NCBI GenBank assembly: GCA_000467715.1
Contig: AJFK01000704.1
Span: 29,440 to 93,439 of the forward strand
DNA length: 64,000 nt
Source of the DNA: Hysterium pulicare CBS 123377
Taxonomy: Eukaryota > Ascomycota > Dothideomycetes > Hysteriales > Hysteriaceae
Direction of reading: 5' to 3'
In this document: in pieces, positions 1 through 10,437 of the stretch
Numbering within the stretch: the stretch's first letter is position 1
Layout: every line of letters begins with the position of its first letter
The notes under the pieces: model-generated
The model's input: the letters and a program-made list of their open reading frames with translations, nothing else
Databases searched by the model: none
Told to the model about the DNA's origin: nothing
Made by a program: the position numbers and the translations under genes

Positions 1-1
1 G

Positions 2-97
2 GGGATGTCACTTATGGAAGCTGCTGCACTGCCGGGCGGTGCGGATGATGACGGACATGATCCCGAATATGAGGTTCATCATGATTTCAGGGATTGA
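2..97 (+). CDS. possible 3' end of a gene cut by the window edge
   Basis: The second frame is open from the window edge to a TGA at 95-97. It encodes 31 residues, ending in an acidic, His-rich tail (DDDGHDPEYEVHHDFRD). This looks more like a real protein C-terminus than random sequence, but it is too short to assign to a family. The rest of the gene would lie left of the window. Chance openness is quite possible. Confidence 0.3.
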   Translation, partial: GMSLMEAAALPGGADDDGHDPEYEVHHDFRD

Positions 98-1202
98 GGA
101 GGTATGGCGCATTGTGTCCGTAGCGGAGTGCATGGCGATTCTTCTCCATTCGACTTACAACCTCATTCGTTCGGCCTTATGGGTTTTATGTTCAGAATGG
201 GTTGCTTATTAGCACGTAGTTATATTGATACGCCGCGTTCCGTACATTATTGAACATATTTGTGGCGGTTATCAGGCTTACCTTTGGCTAACCCGAAAAA
301 TAGCCCCGAGACGTTCCATGGTGTCGGCAGGAACCCAAACCTATAAACGCAACTTTATTATATTCACCGCCATCATATTTCCTCTTATCGCTGTCGATCG
401 ACCGTAGTACGTTTAAGCCGAAACGAGATGGAACCAGTTCCTAAGTACACAGCCTAAACATTCTCTTGTAGTCTCTACAACCTCGTCGTTTCGTCCCTGG
501 AAACAGCCATACTGGAGCCGCTATATACGCAGTACAGAACAGCATGGCTCCCAATCTTGCCCTCTTCCAGCACGAACAGATTCAAGACATGATCCTGAGT
601 AGGTCGCCGATTGTAGTACACGCACTATTCGGGCGATCCGGTCGAACCTTCGACGTATCGGGACCACGAAGTCACCAAGTCTCCTAGGCTGATCGCACTG
701 TGCGATTGCATCTTCGAGAAGCCGGAGATGAGACGGTTCTGTTACTTCTATACATTACTCTGACTTCTTTCTGTATTTTGAAGTGCTTTTGCTTCGTACA
801 TGAATCACATCTAGGAGATGCAACGCGTTAAGTTTCCAAAGGATCTACTTTCACAGAGGCTTTTGTTGACGCTCACTTCCAGTTTCGGTCAGCTTTCATA
901 TAACTTTTCATTATTTTTGGATTTGTTCAGAAAACCCGGTTGTGGGTGACTACTCGTCGACTGGACTTTCCATCAAGTGCCCGCAAAAACCGATTTGCAT
1001 TATCCATGAGAAGTTCCGACAAGCTTAATAACAGGGGACAAGCACCAACGCAAGTTATCCTAACCAACATTGGAGCTTCTCTGCGGGCCTTACAGTCGAG
1101 ATACCGTAGTTCTTAGCCTTCCATATCATTATGCCATGCAACAACCGTTACCCATCAACAGTCAGCCAGACATTCCATTTCATCCCATCACACACCCGTC
1201 CT
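98..1202. other. intergenic, no gene seen
   Basis: Only short open frames occur in any of the six frames, none with a recognisable motif. No tRNA B-box or other RNA signature was found by eye. It probably holds the 3' flank of the gene at the left edge and the downstream flank of the Rpb12-like gene. Confidence 0.5.
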
Positions 1203-1242
1203 GTCCCATCCCGTCCCATCCCGTCACGTCACGTCCCATCCC
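1203..1242. repeat. 10-bp tandem repeat, four units
   Basis: The unit GTCCCATCCC occurs as two perfect copies, one diverged copy (GTCACGTCAC) and one further perfect copy. The array stops just before the stop codon of the Rpb12-like gene, so it lies in that gene's 3' untranslated region. Confidence 0.75.
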
Positions 1243-1243
1243 C

Positions 1244-1999
1244 TCACCTCGCCTCAAACTGCACAATCCGCCTCGTGCGAATCTTCCTCAACGCCCGCCC
1301 CCCACACTCGACGCAAATCAACTTCTCAAATTTGGTCTTGAAGTTCCGATGGCCCGCTTTATCGCACACATACTCGATCGTCTGCAACTGGGTCCCCGTA
1401 GCCAGGGCCTCGTTCTGCTTTGCCGCGAGCTGGCGCGTGATTTGGAGGTAGCGCTCTGATGGAACCGGGCCTGTTGGGATGGAGGGGTCGGCGGTGGGGA
1501 GGAGGATGGTTTGGTTTTGGTTTTGGTGTTGGTGTCGGTTTTGATTTGGGAGGGTTGAGGTGAGGAAGGGTGAGGCGAAGGGGAAGGGGCTGTTGGTCAG
1601 GCTGATTAGATGGGGGGAGGTGATGGGGTCGGGATTGGAGACGAAGACGGAGGGGCGTTGGGTTTGAATTTGAGGTTGGCGTCTGATGAGCGGGTCGGAG
1701 CTATCTGCTTGTCCTCTGATGTTCTGAGTGCTCCTCGCCGGGAAGCCTTGGTCGTGGTCCATCGATGTTGAGAGTGAGAGTGCTCCATGAGTCTCGACGC
1801 TCTCGATGACTGAATCCTCTTGTAGTTCATCCTGGTTGTGCGGAGGAGATGAGTCTCCGAAGAGTTGAGCGGCTAGTGTTTGGGCTGCGATCTCGTTTTG
1901 GAGAAGGACGTCTAAGTCTTGGTCTTCGTCTAGTGAGACGACGGATGCTGAGATGGATTCGTCGCTCTTTTTGCCGCCACGCTTTTGGGGCGTCGCCAT
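1244..1999 (-). CDS. Rpb12/RPABC4-like zinc-ribbon protein with long N-terminal extension
   Basis: Single exon, 251 aa, ATG at 1999. The last 42 residues resemble Rpb12 (RPABC4), the small zinc-binding subunit shared by RNA polymerases I, II and III, including the family's ending VQFEAR and a Cys-x2-Cys pair at 229/232. Normal Rpb12 is about 70 aa. Here about 200 extra N-terminal residues are low-complexity, rich in Ser, Gln, Asn and Pro (HQHQNQNQ). The first zinc pair is broken: Cys212 is present but the second ligand position (215) is Ala. It may be a diverged paralogue with a new role, or a decaying copy. Family membership is clear from the C-terminus; polymerase function is doubtful. I cannot exclude a missed intron in the N-terminal part. 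Confidence 0.65.
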   Translation of the reverse strand: MATPQKRGGKKSDESISASVVSLDEDQDLDVLLQNEIAAQTLAAQLFGDSSPPHNQDELQEDSVIESVETHGALSLSTSMDHDQGFPARSTQNIRGQADSSDPLIRRQPQIQTQRPSVFVSNPDPITSPHLISLTNSPFPFASPFLTSTLPNQNRHQHQNQNQTILLPTADPSIPTGPVPSERYLQITRQLAAKQNEALATGTQLQTIEYVCDKAGHRNFKTKFEKLICVECGGRALRKIRTRRIVQFEAR

Positions 2000-2535
2000 G
2001 GTGTAAGGTGGGAAGGCTTAAGCCTTTGACTTGAATGGCGAGTGTGGAACCGTCGAAGAGGATAGCGGTGAGGTTATGATGTTGTGGTGTAGCGACGACG
2101 TGGGAGTCGCGCAACTGATGAAGAGGTGGTGCCCTGTGAGTAACCCCTTCTTTCGCTTGGACTTGAGTGAATACAGTGACATAGTGGTGAGCAAATTTGA
2201 GCCACGTGCAAGCGAACCGTGAAAGCGGGTTAAACCGCGGTGCATGGTAGAAACGGTGAGTGGCGAACGGTGAACGGATTGGTCCAACACTTGTTGTTAT
2301 CGAACACTGAAACACACCGAGTAGAGCATGCGAGGAAGAATACGATCGATGGATTGGTACTGCTGTGGATTACCGATAGTCCTTACTATGTTGCAAGTTC
2401 AAGCTAAATATTCCAGTGAGAAGTAGAAATGGTGTTTTTTCCCTCTGCCGTGAGTATCAGGCTCTATAGTTTTTGGTACGGAGGAGAATGTACTATATAC
2501 AAGCTAAATATACATACGAGGCTATCGTCAGCGCT
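2000..2535. other. intergenic between Rpb12-like gene and coq8 3' end
   Basis: This holds the promoter side of the minus-strand Rpb12-like gene and the 3' flank of coq8. Open frames here either lack an ATG or have no protein-like composition. I see no gene. Confidence 0.5.
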
Positions 2536-5334
2536 TCAACCCTCAAATCCTTTCTCCCCGCCCATCTTTCCCTTCGCACCCTCTCGATACGTCTCCACTG
2601 CCCTCTTAAACAGCTCCCTACAAGGCACTCTGCTCCCTAATCTGGCACATAAAAGGAACGCTCCACTAAGCTTCCTGTGCAAACTGTACGTTTCTTCGGG
2701 AGGTGGAGCTAACCTTTCCCTGACCATCACTGGGATCAAGTTTCTCACTCTATCCGTGATAGTCTGGTCCCTAAAGTCATAGACCTCAGGTCCGGAAGCT
2801 TTGAAAGGCTCAGCGAGGGTGAGGACAGACTGGACATGCGCCTCAAGCATAGATTTCGATTCCGAGCCTGTGAGGTACCCGAGCTGAATGGAAAGGTCGC
2901 GGATTACAGGCTTGTTGCCCTGAGATGCAGCAATTAAAATATTGATGTACGGGTCTACGAATTCGTCGGGAAAGTCTCTACTAGCGCCGAAGTCGAGCAG
3001 CTCGATCTTTTTCTCCTTCTCATTATACAAGAAGTTGGTCCAATTCGGATCTGTCTGCATGAATTTGAACTCTACAATTTCACGAAGGCAAAGGCGAAGA
3101 ATTTGTGTTCCGATCCAGTCCCGTTGTGATTGATCTAAGGATGGGAGCTTGGTCACTCCGATGCCGGTCATTAGCTCTGCTGTCAGAACTTCTTTACCGC
3201 ACGCTTCGGGCATGATAGCGGGGACGGTGAAGACAGCGGAGTCATCTACAAGGAGCTCGCGGAAGCGCGATTGGCATTCAGCTTCTCGTACATAATCGCA
3301 TTCCCAACCGAGCTCGGTGCGGGCATTCGCGATGGTCTTGTCCAAATAAAGACCTTTTGGAAGAAGCCGTGATGCTGTTAGGAGGATGGAGAGATTATTT
3401 AGGTCGGAGTCGATGGAGTTGGAAACACCAGGATATTGGACTTTGACCGCCACTGACTGTCCGGTGGAGCGGAGCACGGCTTTGTGAACCTGGCCGATGG
3501 ATGCAGCTGCGATAGGAACCTCTTCGAACGTCTCGAAGAGATCTCGCCAATCTGGGCCGAGATTCGCAGCGAGAACCTTGTTACGCTGTGAAGCAGGCAT
3601 GTAGTCAGCGCTATCTTGTACTCGTTGAAGAACCTCATGGATCGGTGGCGGCAGCATTTTGATATCTGTCATAAATTAAAATTGGTCGACGGAGCTTTCC
3701 AAAAGACAACAAACCTTGAAAGCTAATCATCTGCCCCAACTTAAGGGCAGCTCCCCGCATTTGAGATAGCTTTGCGACCAAGATTTCCATATTTCCGGGA
3801 CTGAGCATGAGTGAACCCCCAGTTGCCGCAGCGCTGCCGGTGACTCTACGAAAACTTTCCCCGACAGCACCAAAAGCCATGCTAGTTCCTAATCCGGCAT
3901 ACTGCCATAGTCTTCCAAATCTGGACGATGGTACGCGTGATTCCCTAAGTTCGTAAGGTGCTTTTTGGGGTGCTGCGTTCATGTCACCGGAAATCTACGA
4001 TGAGGCTGTCAGTATATCAGCATGCTTCCACAATGCCAAATGCAGATGAAACTTACATCTGAAGGTGAAGGTACTGCTTCCGCATCTTTGGCTAGGGCAG
4101 ATGCGAAATCATGCATCTCTTTCTCTGTAGATTCAGATTCGGCGCCAGTTGGTTCATCAGGCTTAGTAGGCTTAGCTTCCTCCGTCCGGCGTACATAGAA
4201 GGTATCTTGATCATGACCTTCCGCTAGCCTCGTATGATCGTATGGAGTGCTACTAGCAGCTTTCATATCAAGCTCGGATTTTCGTTCGTAAGGATTTCCT
4301 CCTAGCATTGTAGCCACTTTTTTGGTACGGAAGACATCCGTATTAACGCCCTCGGGTACTTGATCTTGCACTGGGACAGCGGCTTTATGTGGGATATGTT
4401 CCCTCTGAAACCCTTCCTGATCAGGCTTAGGTGTTGAGTAGAACACATCTTGGTTTAATTGACCATCCGGAACATGATCATCGCCCTCTTGTTTGTCTTC
4501 CGTATGCTTCGGTATCTTCGCTCGAGGTAGAGAGGAATATTCCGGCTTTGTTTCCGCAGACCTAGTATAGAAGACATCTCTATCATGTCCCTCAGACAGT
4601 TTCTCTACGCTCGAGTGCGGCGGTGCCTGCTGTACCTCCCCGGCTCTCGAAGGAATCTGGAATTCTGCTTCTCGCTGCAGGGTCCTCGCTTCTCCAGAAG
4701 ATAAGTGATGTGAAACGGAATGGGTTGGAATCGTAGAGGCCCTCGAAGTTATCGGTTTCGTGCTCGTATCCTGCCTCTGGCTCTCATGTTGTGGTTCCTG
4801 AGCTAATGGTTCCTTTGGAGCTTCTGGTATTGGGTACTCATTAAAAGTATCCCGACCCTTTGCTTGCTTTTCGGGGACTCCGGTATTCGGTATAGTCCCA
4901 TCCGGAAGTGGTTTCTTCTCCGCCTTCTCCTGCTTTATGCCCAGCTCATTCTCATGCAGAGGCTCAGCCTGCGTATTTTGCTCCGATCGATCATAATGGT
5001 GGTCTTGCTCAAGCCCATCTCTCACTTCCTCACGAGGTCCCTTCCCATCCACGGACTCCTTACTCGGGACCTTTCCATCCCAATTCTCCGTGGGCTGTCT
5101 CGAGGAGGTTGAAGTAGTGTACGATTGGGGTGGTTCGTTGAATCGTCTCGAGAGGGCAATCGCTGCTCTAGCGGTAAGCGTCACTCGATCAGTTTGGCTT
5201 TTCACAGCTTTCGCTAAGGTTGACGTCTGGTTGTAGACATCTAGTTGTTGCGACCGAAGGTTGATGTGCTGCTTCGCGATCGATTTGGAGGCATTGAAGA
5301 GCTTAGCGGCGTCAATAAGCCGCCGACCTGCCAT
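2536..5334 (-). CDS. coq8: Coq8/ABC1 (ADCK-type) kinase-like ATPase for ubiquinone synthesis
   Basis: Three exons: 5334-4057, 3994-3715 and 3665-2536. Introns are 62 nt (GTAAGT...TAG) and 49 nt (GTTTGT...CAG). The product is 895 aa. Coq8 is an atypical kinase fold on the matrix face of the inner mitochondrial membrane; its ATPase activity supports the CoQ biosynthetic complex. Family marks are the KxGQ motif (KLGQ, 511-514), the Ala-rich loop AAAS (572-575) that replaces a P-loop, the VAVK lysine (594), and QTDPNWTNF and LLDFGASRDF further on. I chose the ATG at 5334 because the next residues (MAGRRLIDAAKLF) look like a mitochondrial presequence. The first 426 residues form a hydrophilic extension with repeated (D/E)G...DVFY-type motifs. 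Neighbour nta1 diverges from it. Confidence 0.9.
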
Positions 5335-5784
5335 TGATGCGGGAATCGTGGCTACAAAAGAGTGTGATTCATTTTGAATGCAGCATGGTTTTGTTAGGAC
5401 ACGCAATTAGAGCGGGAGTAGTGCAATTCCTCAATGGACTGCGGAGGAAAGATGAACGGCGTCATGGCGGAAGAGGGAGCTTCAGAGTGGTCCGTGCACT
5501 TTGAGATCTGGCTAATCCGCCTTGGGAAGTTCACGACCTCACGCTCACTCCGCGGCAGTTACGAGGGCAGTATTTGGGATAGGGTGTCGCTCTTTTCTAA
5601 GTAGCATTAAAGAGTCACTGAGTCTGCTATAGTTCTTACAGATTTTAGCCTTCCGTTCCTTCCCTAGTAGTATTTGCTTATCATTGTTCAATCATCTTCG
5701 ACCTATTGAACTCCTTGTTCAGACAGTCTTTTGCGCTTCTTCATATTATCTTTCATAAGGTTTGGTGCATATCTTCGTTTCAAG
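5335..5784. promoter_or_regulatory. divergent promoter region coq8 / nta1
   Basis: 450 bp separate the two divergent start codons, so both promoters must lie here unless the 5' UTRs are long. A CT-rich, T-rich stretch (about 5650-5730) precedes nta1, a common feature of fungal transcription starts. No specific operator was identified. Confidence 0.5.
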
Positions 5785-6938
5785 ATGAAGGTTGCCTGTC
5801 TACAGTTTGCCCCGGAAATAGGAAGGGTCCAGGAAAACATCCGACGGGCGGATAACATCCTACATCAAGCGAATCTGCCTCCGAATCTTGACTGGCTGGT
5901 TCTACCAGAACTAGCATTTACAGGTACATATATCTTTCACAGCTCCGCAAGGGATCATGATGGATCAGTGATTATATCTATTAAAAGACGAAACCCGCAG
6001 TGCTGAGCACGCTCCCGGTTTCCTGCTGCTCGGATTTTGAGTCTTCTTCATTTCTTAAACGAGTTTCGATATTACAATTATGCCCGCATTTTATACTCTC
6101 TGTTCGTCTGCATATGGCAATTTCAATCGAAACTAAAACCTTCTCCCAGGCTACAACTTCTCATCTCTCGAAGCCATAAGCCCCTACCTGGAGCCAACAA
6201 CCTCCGGCATCAGCACTCAATGGGCCATCGCCACAGCTCAACACTACAAGTGCCACGTCACAATCGGATACCCCGAAGTCACAACCACAGAGCCCAAAAC
6301 GCAATTCAACTCAACCGTGACCGTCGACCCATCCGGCGCCGTTATCTGCAACTACCACAAGTCCTTCCTCTACTACAACGACGAGACCTGGTCCTCCGAA
6401 GGCCAAGGCTTCTACTCCGGGCCTTTAGGAAGATTAGGTAACGTGACGCTGGGAATCTGTATGGACATCAATCCGTACAAATTCGTAGCGCCATGGGAAG
6501 ACTATGAATTTGCGAACGCGGCATTGAATGCGAATTCGCCCGTGCTTTGTGTCAGTATGGCTTGGTTGTGTCATTCGACGCCCGAAGAACTGGCGCAGAG
6601 TCCCACGGAGGCGGACTTTGCGACTGTGGCGTATTGGGTAGAGAGGTTTCAGCTGTTCCTGGAGAAATGGAATCAGAGAAGACAGCCTACGGTTGTGATT
6701 CTGGCGAATCGGTGCGGGAATGAGGGATCGGCGTGCTATGCGGGGAGTAGCACTGTGATGAGGATTGATGGGAATGGGATTAGTTTGTACGAGACGTTAG
6801 GGAAGCTGGAAGAGAAGTGTTTGATTGTGGATTTGAATGAGGTGAGTCCCTTCTTGGCTGAGATGAGAGACATTTTCAGGGCATGAATGCTAAATTGGAA
6901 TACAGAGACCCAAATATCAGGTGAGAAGTCAAAGGTAG
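5785..6938 (+). CDS. nta1: protein N-terminal asparagine/glutamine amidohydrolase Nta1 (nitrilase family)
   Basis: Exons 5785-5923, 6150-6841 and 6906-6938 give 287 aa. Nta1 deamidates N-terminal Asn and Gln so that proteins enter the Arg/N-degron pathway. The carbon-nitrogen hydrolase triad is visible: Glu42 in LPELAFTG, Lys117 in YHKSFLYY and Cys150 in GICMDINPYKF. Intron 1 is long (226 nt), but joining across it restores ELAFTG-YNF, the expected spacing. For intron 2, the TACAG acceptor at 6905 (branch-like CTAAAT upstream) gives a C-terminus starting RPKYQV. This looks more family-like than the alternative acceptor at 6879, which leaves only 38 nt, or read-through to a stop at 6886. The start ATG is the first in frame before KVACLQFAPEIG. 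Confidence 0.87.
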
Positions 6939-7520
6939 ATATTTGAGGGTCTTGTTGGCAAATGTGCCGAATATATGTGTCAAGGTTGTGCAGTTCTCCC
7001 TCCTTCGTGAGCACTGGTTCCAATCAATCACAAGACATCGGTATCAGTTCATGAGGATACGTAGGATACTATAATCAGACTTTGCATGAATGTCTGACTT
7101 TTATCACTTTAATAATCACGTATCCTTACCAGTGCACTAAGAAGATTCAAGATGTACTTGACTTTTGCACTAACTCGTACGGAATCTACACTTTCTTTGG
7201 GTAATGATAGTGATGGAAACCTGGGAGTCACGAACTACAACACCAAAAGCAAACATAGCATTCATGTAGTGTATCATTCGGACAAGCAAGTGTTATTTGA
7301 TTCACTGCATACAATCCATCATATTTTCAGTCCCAAAGCGCCATTGTGACCGGAGAAAATGCCCACCATCCATCCATTCATCATCCCCACTCTGCTTCAC
7401 AAAACCAGTATCCATTGAGACTCAACCATGCTCACTCGCCTATTGTGCAATCCATTCCCGTGCCATTTGACTTTGAAAAGAGACCGAAATCGAGAATCGA
7501 GAGGGGAGGAAGCGAGTTGT
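6939..7520. other. intergenic between convergent nta1 and rpl39
   Basis: Both flanking genes end here, so this region holds two 3' ends. Short open frames are present but none is protein-like. Confidence 0.5.
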
Positions 7521-7857
7521 TTAGATGCCGATGCGGGTCTTGCGCCAATGTCGCCTCTTTGCGTTGTATCTATTTATCGGGTATCGTCAGCACAGATTGT
7601 TCGGGAATTGGAGAATTTCCAACATTGCCGTGAAACCACAAACGCGTCTCTGGCTAGGAATCATTTTGCTCGGTGAATTCATACCTGATGGTGTTGCCCG
7701 TTCGCAGTCTGATCCACTGGGGAATGGGGCGGTTCTGCTTCTGCGCTTTCGCGAGCTTTTGCTTCGTTCGGAAGGACTTGTGGCTCTACAAATCCCAGTC
7801 AGTTCACCTGCCACATCAAACATATCCAGATTCGAGGCGGTTTAAACGTACAGGCAT
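7521..7857 (-). CDS. rpl39: 60S ribosomal protein eL39
   Basis: Three exons: 7857-7852 (only Met-Pro), 7785-7685 and 7569-7521. Introns are 66 nt (GTACGT...TAG) and 115 nt (GTATGA...TAG). The spliced product is 51 aa, the exact family length, and matches eL39 almost throughout ([20 protein letters not shown]; ending HWRKTRIGI). eL39 lines the peptide exit tunnel of the large subunit. The first intron falls after the second codon, a common arrangement in fungal ribosomal protein genes. The second intron is long for such a small gene and could carry an intronic RNA, though I see no convincing snoRNA boxes. The coding exons overlap longer meaningless open frames on both strands, so the gene is easy to miss. 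Confidence 0.96.
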
Positions 7858-8281
7858 CGTGGTTGTCTTTGTCGACCGTTTCGATGCTGAAGAGTTGTCG
7901 TTCGTCGGTGATGTCGGTGCTGGTGTTCAAATTTCGGTTCGTGGTTGTGTGCGCCAAGATGTTTGCGCGACACTAAACTTCTTCGGCGATTAGCGTCTTC
8001 TCGCACAGCGACATCACCGTACCATCTCCCTGCCATATGGGAGAGGACGGCGAAGGCGAAACCAATTGATTTCAGAAATCTATTGCCTTGCTCAAGAACT
8101 CAAATCCGATAGCATCAAAGACACTCACTCGCACCAACAACAGGACAGCAATTAAAAATGACGTTTGCCAACTCGTCTACAGCAGCACCGAGCGCTGTCA
8201 CGAAACCCACGATACCCAATTTCCTGTGAGTTCTCTTTTCAATTTTGTACACTTGCTATCTTCTCATGGTTGCTCTAGCCA
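7858..8281. promoter_or_regulatory. upstream region of rpl39
   Basis: This is the 5' flank of rpl39 on the minus strand. Its first ~60 bp upstream of the ATG read as a C- and A-rich leader (CATCACCGACGAACG-like) with no ATG, typical of a ribosomal protein 5' UTR. No specific factor site was assigned. Confidence 0.4.
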
Positions 8282-8464
8282 TGACTGACAACACAGAGCG
8301 ATTATTTCAGCAGCTACACACAGAAATAGCTGGCTTGCGATCTTGGATTGGGCGGAGAAAAGGTGGAATGTCTCACGAGTAAGCTCCAGGACGTCTGCCA
8401 ACAGGAATTGGAGGTTTATAGGCACAATGTCATCACACTGGTGAATATCACCGCGTCTCTTTGA
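8282..8464 (+). pseudogene. possible frameshifted relic of a small coiled-coil protein
   Basis: An ATG at 8282 opens a 34-codon frame (MTDNTERLFQQLHTEIAGL...). A second frame overlapping its 3' end continues with protein-like, heptad-like sequence (ECLTSKLQDVCQQELEVY) to a TGA at 8462-8464. Together they look like one helical protein broken by a single frameshift. There is no family match by eye, and the evidence is only composition. Confidence 0.25.
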
Positions 8465-8650
8465 CGTCAGCATGCTGCTCCTGTGATTCCGTTCAAGCGT
8501 ATTTATGTCTTCGGTGGTTTCTGCATTCACTGCTCAACACCACCTCGGGTTTTGACTCGCTAATATTAGCTTCACCCCTGTTCGCATCCTACGAAATGCC
8601 CAATTTACCCACAGTCCCATTCTACTCGTCATCCAGCTCACCTGAACTCA

Positions 8651-9602
8651 ATGACGGATGACTCGGTTAGCATGGCTTCAACTAAAGATCCTTCCTCGGA
8701 CCTGATACCTAGCTTTCTGTAAGTCAACATAACTTAAACACAGGAATCATTCTAACAAGACTCGCAGTTCATTCGGTTCAGATATGGTGACAGCTCGTAT
8801 CGGTTCCGACGAAAAGGCCTTTTCGGTTCATAAAGACCTCATCTGCCATGTGTCACCTTACTTCCGTGGTGCATTTCGAGGCCAGTTCAAGGAAGCCGAC
8901 GAAGGTGTTGTCTCACTCCCGGATACCAGAGAGGCCACCTTCAAAGTCTTCCTCCACTGGGCCTATTTACAGACTTATGTCTGCAGTATCACAAACAGCG
9001 ACTATGGCAATACCAAAGTAGATGCATCACACCAAATTGAGAAGCCCGCCTCAGTTGGAGAGGATGAGCAGGCAAAATCGAAGTTATATGAAGAAAAGTA
9101 CTGGAACAACAAAATCTGGGTCTCTCATTATCATAGTCACGTTATGGGCTTCTTGGAGACCTTCATCTTCGCGGATAAGTACGATGTACCCCAGCTACGA
9201 GACGACATTATGACCAGTTTGGTTCAGTACTGTGCCTACTGCTTCTGGCCTGACCTTGAAATTGACTTGATAACGGGAGCATACGAGAACCTTCCTTCGT
9301 CATCAAACTTCTGCAAGTATCTCGTCAATTCTGTGTCAACGCTTTGGAGGGTTGAGGAAGCTTCGGCCGAGACGATTGAAGCAATGAGGACTTTCCCAAG
9401 AGATTTCATATTCGATATCATGATATTCCAAACGAAGCATAGGCGAGGCTTGGTCCCGACTCAGTACCGACCATTGAACGATCCTTGCTTGTATCACGAT
9501 CATATCGCTCTTTCACCGGAAGAATGTCAGCAACGTAACGCGAAGAATCGATACATCTTTACGACCCTGGCGAATGCGTCCGCACCAGATCCCCGGACAT
9601 GA
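8651..9602 (+). CDS. BTB/POZ domain protein (copy 1)
   Basis: Exons 8651-8718 and 8768-9602, with a 49-nt intron (GTAAGT...GCAG); 300 aa. The BTB fold begins shortly after the intron with the pattern VTARIGSDEKAFSVHKDLI, then HVSPYFRGAFRGQFKEA, the usual first strands and helix of fungal BTB proteins. An acidic or polar insert separates this from FADKYDVPQLRDDI, another family hallmark. The C-terminus ends with the CLYHDH...EEC motif. BTB proteins usually dimerise or act as Cullin-3 adaptors; the substrate is unknown. A second gene at 11521 has the same intron position and motifs, so the two are probably duplicates. Confidence 0.85.
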
Positions 9603-10437
9603 GCAATATCAGAAGAGAGTTGGTGATTTGTCGATGTATGCAATTCTTAGCCACCGGAAGGTATGCATGTAACTAGCAAATTCTTTTGAAGCCGTTGACA
9701 GATTGATTTGGGCTCAGTGAAAGGCCCAAAGTAAGTTGCCGCCTTGAAGCCTACCTCAAGGTTCGTACATTGAGCAAGCTTATTCGAGTGTAGTCAGAAG
9801 AACCCTAACTCTTACAATACATAGTGGTTGTCATGGTTATGGAGATATAGCTTCACTTTTTCTATGCAGCCAAGCAGGGGGGTCTAGGCGGACAACAGCT
9901 CTAACATCAGCTGAGATTTAGATACTCCTCTAGTATCATAATACCAAGCTCAATTGTAATATGCCTATCCAAAAAACAGCTGTTACAAGATTGGTACGTA
10001 GCTTAGACTTCCAACGACGTACGACACCGATTGTGAGTGGTACAGATTATGACATGGCACTAATTTTAATATCGGAAATCATTACAACTATCAGAATTCT
10101 GCGCTACAAGGAACATCAAGTGAACTTATTGATGTTACGGGCGTGTTGTTCCAAGAGATCATTCATAACTTCGCATATTGATGTGCCAGTCATCCAGCTC
10201 AGAAATGATGCCACTGGTATTCAACTTTCAAGCCACGTCAGCCAGGCTGGTCATCGCAGCATCGTTTGTGAGGACAGCCAGCTGAGCCAGCACAGTTGAG
10301 CCTAGGTTAGGTAAAAGTTATAGCTATATATTTTACCACTTCCTTCCAAGTGTTTATTCTCACTTCAGTCTCTTCTACTTCTTAACTAGATCTCTGGCTT
10401 CTGCCTACCTCATTTCCAAACTTCAGGTTTTCCCAAG
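9603..10437. other. intergenic between BTB copy 1 and the P/Q-rich gene
   Basis: A 112-codon open frame with an ATG (9961-10299) exists but shows no domain, signal peptide or compositional sign of a protein. The last ~100 bp hold a TATA-like string (TATAGCTATATATTTTA, about 10319-10335) and a CT-rich tract before the P/Q-rich gene, a plausible core promoter. Confidence 0.45.

Noticed and set aside
6842-6879. 38-nt intron alternative at the end of nta1
   Set aside because: It is very short for a fungal intron, and the longer 64-nt choice gives a C-terminus closer to the family.
7570-7684. Intronic snoRNA in rpl39
   Set aside because: Only weak C-box-like and D-box-like strings are present, without a clear terminal stem or rRNA guide.
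9961-10299. 112-codon ATG-started frame
   Set aside because: No domain, signal peptide or composition typical of a protein; it is probably open by chance.
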